Assembly (NCBI GenBank): GCA_964017045.1
Contig: OZ024808.1
Coordinates: 28,862,495 to 28,926,494 of the forward strand
Reading direction: 5' to 3'
From: Omphiscola glabra
Taxonomy: Eukaryota > Mollusca > Gastropoda > Lymnaeidae
DNA length: 64,000 nt
The translations under genes and the position numbers were made by a program. A model generated the notes under the pieces. It saw only the letters and a list, made by a program, of their open reading frames with translations. It was not told the DNA's origin and made no database searches. This document shows, piece by piece, positions 24,401 through 36,400 of this stretch; position 1 is the stretch's first letter; each line of letters starts with the position of its first letter.

Positions 24401-27400
24401 AAATATTTTTTTAAAAATGAATAAACTAACGAATATATTCACGATTATATAAAATAGACCAGCGCTACTGTGGCAAAGCTTTCCACAACAAATGTATCCC
24501 CTGTCACCAGCATACAAACTTATCATGTCACCACCTTACAAACGTATCCTGTCACCAGCATACAAACGTATCATGTCACCACCTTACAAGCTTATCCTGT
24601 CACCAGCATACAAACTCATCCTGTCAACAGCATACAAACTTATCCTGTCACCAGCATACAAACTTATCCTGTCAACAGCATACAAACTTATCCTGTCACC
24701 AGCATAAAAACTTATCATGTCACCAGCATACAAACTTATTCTGTCAACAGCATACAAACTTATCCTGTCACCAGCATACAAACTTATCCTGTCACCAGCA
24801 TACAAAGTGACACACAAAACTACGACTGCTCGAGACAGCCGATGCTGCTCAAGACAGCCGATGCTGCTCAAGACAGCTGATGCTGCTCAAGACAGCCGAC
24901 TGCACTACCCTTGACGAGGTTCTTGTTCTGCAAGCGGTATCTAAGTTCGTGCGGTAGGCGTGGTTTTGTTTCCTCTTAAAAGACCACCTGTAGTTGCTTT
25001 ATAAATGAAGACATACTAAGAACGCTTTATGTAACGCCACAATTTGCCCCAGTCTGATGTCTGCTTAAGTCATTTGAGAGAATTGAGCGGTTATTAAGAA
25101 ATATCCTGTTAAACAGTCAATCGACGCTGACATATCATTATACAGCTTGTAGGGACACATTATGAAATATACTGTTAAACAGTCAATGGACGCTGACGTA
25201 TCAGTCTAGAGCTTGTAGGAACAGAGATATAAATCCTTCATGTCAAATCAAAGATACCAGAAACCAATAATCTAGTAATTTACCATTGTTGTACTGTGTA
25301 CTGTAGCCGGAAAAGAAGTCACAGACCGAGTCGCTGACCACTGGGTCCAGGTCATAAGGGCTGGTTATGTCTAATGGTCACCTTATATACGTGTGGCCTG
25401 CACTCTTTATCGGGTAGTAACGTGCTGGAACATTCAGCGGTTCTAAACATTCTGTCACTGATGGACACTGCCGTAGGGTAACAGTGACTGCTTGTTAAGT
25501 AGGTCGCTACAGTGTCACACAGACATTATCTTCAAGCGTCAAATACTGATTGCTGACCCTGACACGGGGCTTCTCAGCCCGTCAACGTATTGCCTTCAGA
25601 CGTGATACAAATTGATTCGACCTTCTGGTTCGAGCCCACCCCTCTCACGTTGGGACTAAGCATTGTTCAACAAGTCGTTGTATGACGTGCCTTTATGTAA
25701 TGTAAACTAAACACGTTGGCTCCCCTAAGGGGACCTTTGCCATCAAAGGGGGCTTCATATGTAATAGTCAAATTGTGTTAATATGATCATTTGCCGAAGA
25801 CACCGCTCTTGTTATATAGGTGAGACGGGGAAAATGTTATCTGATAGGTTCAGTGGACACCTTCGTGATATTAAACAAACAAGGTATCCCGGTCTCATTC
25901 CATTTCACCGGAGCTGAACACAAGGGCACATTAGATGTTTCCATTACCAGACCTGTTTACTCTTACGATTTTGGCGTACAATGTACGATTTTGATGTGTA
26001 TACATTTTATATGCCGAGTGTTTTTTTTTTACTGTTAAGATAATGTATTGTACGATTTTGTGATGAAATTGTACGATTTTAAGATTTTGAGGGTAAACAG
26101 GTCTGCATTACTGTTATTTCTTGCACCAATACACCAGAAAGTGTGCAGAAGGAAAACAAATTCATTCAGATGTCTGCTCCCATATCAACATATGGAACCA
26201 ATCAAATACTCATAACAGTGGTCCTTAATTTTCAGCCATTTCTATTCTTAATGTTTGTTTACATTTTTACATACATAAATTCTTTTAACTTGTATGGAAG
26301 TACGCACCACAGAACAATGTGGTATGGAAGTGCGCACCACAGAATAGTGTTGTATTGAAGTGCGCACCACAGAATAAAGTGGTATGGAGATGGTAGGGCA
26401 AAGTCGGTCTATGTCAACTAATCGCTCAGAGTGGGCTGCACTCTTTATCATTATCATGCCCATCTGCTGGGCTGCACTCTGTATCATTATCATGACCATC
26501 TGCTGGGCTGCACTCTGTATCATTATCATGCCCATCTGCTGGGCTGCACTCTGCATCATGCCCATCTGCTGGGCTGCACTCTGCATCATGCCCATCTGCT
26601 GGGCTGCACTCTGCATCATGCCCATCTGCTGGGCTGCCCTCTGTATCATTATCATGCCCATCTGATGGGCTGCACTCTGCATCATGCCCATCTGCTGGGC
26701 TGCACTCTGCATCATTATCATGCCCATCTGCTGGGCTGCACTCTGCATCATGCCCATCTGCTGGGCTGCACTCTGTATCATGCCCATCTGCTGGGCTGCA
26801 CTCTGCATCATGCCCATCTGCTGGCATCGACCTACTTGTCCCTAAAATCTGTTTTTAAACATTTTTTTTGTTTACAACTATTACATCCAGGGCGTTTGGG
26901 AGATGCCAAAAACATTGACAGGAACGCCTCGGCCTCATGACGTGACACAAGAACGCCTCAGCCTCATGACGTGACACAAGAACGCCTCGGCCTTATGACG
27001 TGACACAAGAACGCCTCGGCCTTATGACGTGACACAAGAACGCATCGGCCTTATGACGTGACACAAGAACGCCTCGGCCTTATGACGTGACACAAGAACG
27101 CCTCGGCCTTATGACGTGACACAAGAACGCCTCGGCCTCATGACGTGACACAAGAACGCCTCGGCCTTATGACGTGACACAAGAACGCCTCGGCCTTATG
27201 ACGTGACACAAGAACGCCTCGGCCTTATGACGTGACACAAGAACGCCTCGGCCTCATGACGTGACACAAGAACGCCTCGGCCTTATGACGTGACACAAGA
27301 ACGCCTCGGCCTTATGACGTGACACAAGAACGCCTCGGCCTTATGACATGACACAAGAACGCCTCGGCCTCATAACGTGACACAAGAACGCCTCGGCCTT

Positions 27401-30400
27401 ATGACGTGACACAAGAACGCCTCGGCCTCATGACGTGACACAAGAACGCCTCGGCCTTATGACGTGACACAAGAACGCCTCGGCCTTATGACGTGACACA
27501 AGAACGCCTCTGCCTTATGAAGTCATACGGGAACGCCTATGTCCTATGACGTCACCGGCAACGCCTCTGTCTTATGACATCACCGGGAATGCCTCGGCCT
27601 TATGACGTCACCCGGGAACGCTTCGGCTTATGACGTCACCCAGGAACGCCTCGGCCTTATGACGTCAATCATAGTTTTTTGCAAGATCGATTGCAAGAAT
27701 TGATGGAGTCTGAAAATGGCATCGTTGAACAATGACGTCATGCACAATGGGATTCGGAATTCTATTCAAAGTAGGACTCCAAGTGAAAATTTAAAACTCC
27801 GTTAATGATAATAAAGCTTTGGAAATGTGACAACTCCCACCCGCTTCCACCCACTTTCCATCGATCCCTTTTTTTAACGTAAATATTTAGAACCATGTGA
27901 CCATTTAAAGCTGTACACAATATGGCTGAGATAAATGGAGTTAATTCGTTCAGTCGTAATCAGCAGAAATAAATGGGTCAATATGTGGAGAGTCCGGTTA
28001 TTTTCTCCTTGTTTGTTCATTGATCATTGATTTACCCGCTCAAAACAAGATGAGTCAACATGACGAGTCAAGTGTGACCCGAGGTGACCCCACTGTTGAC
28101 TGTAGTAACACGTCACGTGTGATGTGCGCGGTAGTAGACATTTTAAAGCATGTGATCTGACAAGTTCGATATTGTTCTGTTGTGGGCTGCACTACGACTG
28201 ATGCTGTATGACGTGTGCAGTAAGACTTATTAAGACTTATGCAGTAAAATTTATTAAGACGTATCCTGTAAGACCTATGCAGTAAGACTTATGCAGTATG
28301 ACATATGCAGTAAGAATTGTGCAGTAAGACGTATGCAGTAAGACGTATGCAGTAAGACTTATGCAGTATGACTTATGCAGTAAGAATTGTGCAGTAAGAC
28401 GTATGCAGTAAGACGAATGCAGTAAGACTTATGCAGTATGACTTATGCAGTAAGACGTATGCAGTAAGACATATGCAGTAAGACATATGCAGTAAGACGT
28501 ATGCAGTATGACTATCACAGTTCAGAAGTGGTTCAGTCGCTATTGGTCCCAAGTATTACCGTAGATAAGGGGCCCTAACCCCTTTTCAACAGCACCGCAC
28601 TCACTCTTGATTTCAAAATATATTTCCTGCACCCCCATACACCCCCCATTGGCCCTAGCAAAAATGCTAATAAAAAATACAAAGAAATCTTACTTCCTGG
28701 GTCGTCCCGCACCCCCTAATCTCGATGTTTCTAACCATGAGATCAACTTATACAATCAGATATTTCGCCATATTAATGTGACATACTGAACCATAATGGG
28801 ACGGGAAAAGTACATTAATGTGATATGATGTATCATAATGTGACAGAATAGTACCTGAATGTCACAGGAAGGCACACCAGCAGGATTGAGTTGATTAAGA
28901 CCCGGTCATTGAGTGTGGTCAGAAGTAGTGGTCATTTGATATAGACCTGGTCATTGAGTGTGGTCAGTAGTAGTGGTCATTTGATATAGACCTGCTCATT
29001 GAGTGTGGTCAGTAGTAGTGGTCATTTGATATCGACATGGTCATTGAGTGTGGTCAGTTGTAGTGGTCATTTGATATCGACCTGGTCATTGAGTGTGGTC
29101 TGTAGTAGTGGTCATTTGATATAGACCTGGTCATTGAGTGTGGTCAGTAGTAGTGGTCATTTGATATCGACATGGTCATTGAGTGTGGTCAGTTGTAGTG
29201 GTCATTTGATATCGACATGGTCATTGAGTGTGGTCAGTTGTAGTGGTCATTTGATATCGACCTGGTCATTGAGTGTGGTCTGTAGCAGTGGTCATTTGAT
29301 ATAGACCTGCTCATTGAGTGTGGTCAGTAGTAGTGGTCATTTGATATAGACCTGGTCATTGAGTGTGGTCAGTGGTAGTGGTCATTTGATATAGACCTGG
29401 TCATTGAGTGTGGTCAGTGGTAGTGGTCATTTGATATAGACCTGGTCATTGAGTGTGGTCAGTAGTAGTAGTCATTTGATATAGACCTGGTCATTGAGTG
29501 TGGTCAGTTGTAGTGGTCATTTGATATCGACCTGGTCATTGAGTGTGGTCTGAAGTAGTAGTCATTTGATATAGACCTGCTCATTGAGTGTGGTCAGTAG
29601 TAGTGGTCATTTGATATAGACCTGGTCATTGAGTGTGGTCAGTGGTAGTGGTCATTTGATATAGACCTGGTCATTGAGTGTGGTCAGTGGTAGTGGTCAT
29701 TTGATATAGACCTGGTCATTGAGTGTGGTCAGTAGTAGTAGTCATTTGATATAGACCTGGTCATTGAGTGTGGTCAGTTGTAGTGGTCATTTGATATCGA
29801 CCTGGTCATTGAGTGTGGTCTGAAGTAGTAGTCATTTGATATAGACCTGCTCATTGAGTGTGGTCAGTAGTAGTGGTCATTTGATATAGACCTGCTCATT
29901 GAGTGTGGTCAGTAGTAGTGGTCATTTGATATAGACCTGGTCATTGAGTGTGGTCAGTGGTAGTGGTCATTTGATATAGACCTGGTCATTGAGTGTGGTC
30001 AGTGGTAGTGGTCATTTGATATAGACCTGGTCATTGAGTGTGGTCAGTAGTAGTGGTCATTTGATATAGACCTGGTCATTGAGTGTGGTCAGTGGTAGTG
30101 GTCATTTGATATAGACCTGGTTATTGAACCCATGATAGGAAGCTAACACATTTAAGATCCGTACGCCAAATAAACGGAAACGGCCGCCATTTTGTTTCAG
30201 AAAAATATCCAAATATTGATGATCCAAAAAAAAAGGAAGCGATGTCGCCATGACAACCAGATCTGATCTCGACATGTTCAAACATTCCAGCCGCCATTGT
30301 TACATTTAAACACATTTTATGTGTGGTCAGACGCTTCTGAAACGGGGGGGGGGGGGTGTGGGGGGTGTGTTTGACCTCGACATTACTGGGAACATTGATT

Positions 30401-33400
30401 TCTTTCGCGGGGTGGGCCCGAGTGAAGTGCATAGTGTGCGGAGTAGGGTCTCCCTACATTGGCCATGTTTGACCACGAGGAGACAACCCTTCCTCCCAGC
30501 CCATGATCACGTGACGGAGATGGTGTAGTGACAGGTGTGTAGTCGTAGAGGACAACGCAGAGTCCAGGTCAATCATTGTGAACAACTTGTTACCACCAGT
30601 GCTTCTAAAATTTCGTGCTGGGGGTGGTGGAAGAGTCAGTGTCTAATTATTATGTTGATATCTGTCTCAGTAGCAGGGGTGAAATATATATATAACAGTA
30701 AAAAATATATTTAATAATTCAGACTTTGTAACATTTTCGGGGGGGGGGGGGGGGGGGGGATTTTAATTTCCCCTTATTCTGGAAATTAAAATCTCATGTG
30801 AAATAACTCTAACAGTAACAACATTCCCGATTCTGCGGGATCTATAATGTAGGGCGCCTACTACTGTCTACTGCAGGGCGCCTACTACTGTCTCATGCTG
30901 GGTATATACCTGTTCACCATACGATAGTTCTCCATATAATAATTCTCGCGTCTTGCCTGTTCTCGACCCCATCCCGTGTTGTTGAGGATCCCTGGATATT
31001 AAATACAATTCATCACATCATCAGCCCCATCCATTTTTTAACACTATGAACAGGTGATGATCGGATGACCCACTTAGAGCACTAATGACAATGACCTTAA
31101 TCCCCCCCCCCCCCCCCCCCCGTCTACCAGGTAGTTTCTCTCCACCCTAAAATTGCAAACGCCTTCAGAACACCGCTTCCTAGACCTTAGCCTTACGGTG
31201 GACCGATTGCAGACAATGGCTTCAGGTTTATACAAGTATTTGGGACAGGCGGTACACTTAAGTACGCGGTACGGGTGAGCCAATATGGATTTATGAGAGG
31301 GTCAGTCTGGTACAACTTGAGGATGAATTCAGCGCTACAACAATACGGCGGTAACATTTTATACATGTCCTATACATGTCCTATACATGTCCTATACATG
31401 TCCTATACATGTCCTATACATGTCCTATACATGTCCTATACATGTCCTACATATTGGGCTGTGAGTACTACAATTGCGGAGCTAAAGAAAACACGAGTCT
31501 GAACACTGCTTAACATATTCCTTAATGTATGTTATCATACTCATATTGACAATATGAGGATGATATATGTAATACACAAGGCTCCAAACTTTTAGTGGCA
31601 GCCGTGTCAACACTTGCCCTTTTGTAATCCAGACTCAACACATTCCCTTGCCTTATTAGGGCGGTTTTCAGAAAAGGGACGGTTTCATATGTACCAGCCG
31701 CAATGCAGTCTACGCCATTGTTTGCATCAGCTGCTTGACGGCCTAGCTGGGGGAGTCAGCACACTGACTCTCTGACAGATGTACTGAACAACTCCGTATT
31801 GTTTCGCAAGATAAGGCATGTCCCACCTCTAAGCACTTCAGTGGAAGCGTCCACAGGGTTCAGGGGATTTTACTATCAGCGCCATTGTGTGTTGAACAAA
31901 CACACCAAACCGGTTGAATTTGGAAAACAAACTGATCCAGACTTATGGAACCTTGACACCACATGGCATGAATGTCATGTACTCATTCACATGCTCAAGA
32001 TCTTTATCTCAGCCCCTTGTCCCCGTTATCACCAATCACAGTGGACTTACTTCTCTTCTCTTTTGCCTGTATATAATCTCTCACCTACTGATGTTCTATC
32101 ACATTCCTCTTGCTGTCCTCTCGAACACTATGTTACAGCTAATTTAAGTGTTAGTTTTATATAATTCTGTTTTTACTGCTGTTTGTTCGACGATGAAGGC
32201 CACGTGGCTAAATGTTCTTTATTATCTTGCGTCCTTAACTATGTTTGGCTCATTTCCTTTTTACTAACCTGGTTGTAATATCTCCCCCTTATTACCATTC
32301 CATACAGCCAAATACGACTTATAATCCTCAGTTTCGGCCATGACCAACGCAGCCGAACAATGGATGCCAGTTTAAACTAATACACTCCGTGGTTATAAAT
32401 TCATCTATTTGATGTTATTTATATTTACAGAAATAAACATTCAACTTCCGGGTGAAAGAGAAACATCATGAACTCAGATTTACCGGATATCACGACACAA
32501 GGTGTACAAGGAGAATGACGTCATGACTTTTTGAGAAATAACCTCATGCCCAGCTTTCTTGTAAAGTCAATCAGTGCTGGGCAAGCGCAATAACCCATGG
32601 CAGCTTTCAGGGACACTATTTATAGCAAGTCTGAAGACGCATTGTATTAAAACAGGTCTGTATGGGATACCGATATAAATTACTCGAGAATAAGGGCGAA
32701 TAGTTGTGTAACAGGGAGGGAGAAACTGTACATCACTTGTCTCTGAAACTAATGCTGCTCATGAATGTAGACATACACCTCTGACGCAACATACAGTTCC
32801 ACAGATAATACATATCACAACGACCATATGGGGGGATATTTGAGTGAGAATCAAAAAGAACACATATTATTATTATTCTAGTCCCGGATGTATTCATTAC
32901 GGAAGCTGGGGGTAAGCCAAGGTTATTTATAAACAATAAAATCTTATTTTCTGAAAGTCATTACACCTATCCCTTTTTCTGGGAACCCCCCCCCCCCCCC
33001 CAACCTTAACCAAATAGGCGAGACACACAATTTAATACAAGAATATAGATTTTATAACATCATGGGTTCATCAAATCACCAGTCCGTAACTCCCAACAAT
33101 GTACCATCCTGCTGAAAGGTTTGGCTGTCATGAATGTAGGTCAGACGTCCACTCAGACATTGTTGTCACGCATCAACAGTTACGCATATCCGGAAAGAGA
33201 TCGGTAGGTGGAGTCAAAATTCTAACGTTTTAAAAATAACCAAGGCTTACCCCTCCCCCCCCCCCCCCCAGGTGTCTCAACCTCAAACTCTTTGCGCCAC
33301 TTCAAACCAGTCACCCCCATTCCAGTAAAAGCAACACCTCCCTCCCACTCCAAATGTTATCAAAATCGAATATAATCACATGTGGTCATTCATTTCACTA

Positions 33401-36400
33401 ACCAGTACCATCATGTAGTCATTCATTTCACTAACCAGTACCATCTTGTGGTCATTCATTTCACTAACCAGTACCATTTGTCATTCATTTCACTAACCAG
33501 TACCATGTGGTCACTCATTTAAAACACCAGTACCATGAGGTCATTCATTTCACAAACAAGTACTATCATTATGTGGTCATTCATTTCACTAACCAGTACT
33601 ATGACTGTTAGACTATGTGGTCATTTATTTCACCAACCAGTAACATGTGGTCATTCATTTCAAAAACGAGTACCAACATTTCTAGTAAACAATAACTGAT
33701 TGTCGTGAACACGCCAAAACGCAACAAATTCAATATATTTCATAATGTACGTATGTACTCATAATGTACTAATGTACTCATAATGTACTCACACCCCGTT
33801 GATCCATGGCGCTAATCTGTCTGACGCCTGTGCAAAAGTCGATGTCCTGGTCAAATGGTTGAATCAGCTGATGAGAAGTAAACGCGGCTATCTGCCTTTG
33901 TCCTTTAAAATGAAATAAAAAATATAAAAATGCAATGTAATAAATATGCTGCTATGACGTCACACACACACACACACAAATCGCATGCGACGGTAGGCGT
34001 GTCTTCGCGTCTGGTGATAGGAAAAGATATTTCAATAAACATGTTGAAGGCCATCTAAATGTGCAAAGTTAAAGCGATAAGATTACCAATGTTATTTTTA
34101 AGACTTGATCTATTGACTATTCCCCGTTCAAAATGCCTCATTTCTTTGCCCCACAAACATTATCATTAAGTCATTAGACACTCAGCAGGTCTAAAGCAAC
34201 CGGCCATTATCACGTGGACATGTGATGTCAACTAGTACGTGAGGATATATATGTACAAAAGTGTGTCGTCTCCACCCCCAACCCCCCCCCCAACCCAAAT
34301 CCCCCCCCCCCCCCACAAAACTAACATCAATTGACAATAAAGACACATGATAGAGATATTTGCTACTTCGAACCTTAATGCTCTTAGTTCCCAGTTATTA
34401 AAGTTACAGGTAAGCCTATGCTTATACGTGGACATTGTGGATGTTCAAAACTTTATTTGACAAGTGTATAATAACCGCACAGTCTTACTATAGTCGTATA
34501 TACATTTCAATACTTGGACCTTTTACTGAAGTATTCACCAACTAGAAATGGGCCCGGGGTATAGTTAGGCCATCAAAATATGGTCGTAATGACGTAACTT
34601 ACGGCGTAAGCCTTTGTTCTTCAACCTGTCCATTTTAAACATTAGTTTGATTGAATCATTATAAATAAAATACTTAACCTACTTACTTCAAGCAAAGACG
34701 ACAAGATATAAAGACACGTTGTTTACAATATGTAGTAAGACTATCCAAATACCTTTTAGTTACTAAAGATAGAGTCACAGATATCCACAACGTTCATCAG
34801 AATGACAAGAGGCGATCGTTATATCCCAACAATGATCATACCTTGAGGAAGGCTCTCTGTATTTATAGTAAAGTGTGTGTGGGGGGGATCCATGCGAGTA
34901 GCGCATGCACTTGTTTGCAAGGCGTGGGGTCTTGAAAACTCGCGCCGCTAGGCGTGGGGTTAAAAATAATCCCCCCCCCCCAGCCGAGGGTCCACACACG
35001 GCGAGGTCTTTTGTTTACAACCCCCCCCCCCCCACCCACTCCCCAACCTCTCCCTCTCCTGTGTGTAGCAATGTGTGTCCACTGGCTAACTTTGGCAAGA
35101 GGGGTTAAGAAGGAGGGTTCGTCCCACGGTCCCACCAATTAAGTAGCTCAGTTTTTTGTGCCCCCCCTCCCCACACATCCATACACGTTCCGCCCTTATC
35201 TTCCGCAGAACTCGCTGAACTTAACTACGTCTAGTGGGTCATGACTTAACCCCCATTAAAAAAATCGGATAAACCCGGTTCTACCCTAACCTCAACCAGT
35301 TTAAAAGCGCTGATGAAATCGACTGTCACTGTACTCTGTGCCCATGATATGTCTCGCTAGCTCAGTGGCGTAAACACGGGCGCCACTTAGGTAGGCCAGC
35401 AAAGGGCCTTTGCCCCCCCCCCTCCCCAAACTAAATATGAAAATATTATTTTCAAGAGGTTTTAGTATCTAGGACAGCAGAAAATCAAACGTAGTTGGAA
35501 ATAAATAATGAATAAAAAAAGAACTATTCGATTATTTAAAATTAACACTAGAAAACACCAATCATTATCAGTACTGATTATGTACTGTGACATCATCAGT
35601 AGTAAGATATGTACTGTGACGTCATCAGTAGTAAGATATGTACTGTGACGTCATTAGTAGTAAGATATGTACTGTGTTGTCATCAGTAGTAAGATATGTA
35701 CTGTGACGTCATCAGTAGTAAGATTATGTACTGTGACATCATCAGTAGTAAGATATGCACTGTGTCGCCTCCATTATTTAACAACCCAACAAATCTGTCC
35801 AAATAGTGCCCCCCCCCCTTTTCCCCTTGGCATAAATAATGAATTACTTTGGTATCATGGCATTAATTAGAACAATCAGTTTAGTGGTATGGGACACATA
35901 CATCGTCAAACTAATCAGTTTAGTGGTATGGGACACATACATCGTCAAACTAATCAGTTTAGTGGTATGGGACACATACATCGTCAAACTAATCAGTTTA
36001 GTGGTATGGGACACATACATCGTCAAACTAATCAGTTTAGTGGTATGGGACACATACATTGTCAAACTAATCAGTTTAGTGGTATGGGACACATACATCG
36101 TCAAACTTATTTAGAATAAATAAGCACATGTATGTTTAAATTTCATGATGACACAACCACCGCACTTTCCTTTTTTTTTCCTTTAAAATATATGTTACTA
36201 TTTACCCATACCACGCCCCCCACCCCGCCCCCATTACCCACACGCAGACCCCCTCCCACGCACGTAACAAGTGGGGACAAGGTTGCGACCGTCAGAGAAG
36301 ACATTGGGCATTATATATTCTACAGGGTAACATGTGACTTGACGTAGCGTGTTCCATGGATTAGTTGTCCAAGCTGACCCTCCAATTCACTGTCAATAAG

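Noticed and set aside
25627..25637. GGTTCGAGCCC as a tRNA or SINE B box
   Set aside because: No A box or cloverleaf can be drawn around it.
31799..32164. 121-codon open frame
   Set aside because: No recognisable domain, no repeat of pattern in other frames, and it sits in intron 2 on the opposite strand; likely chance.
33085..33185. Second GIY-YIG-like frame ([10 protein letters not shown])
   Set aside because: Only a few residues fit, and the YIG motif itself is not preserved.
34840..34850. CTCAAG/GTATGA as the donor of a first exon after the TATA box
   Set aside because: It lies only ~26 nt from the start of the TATA box, too close to leave room for a transcribed exon.
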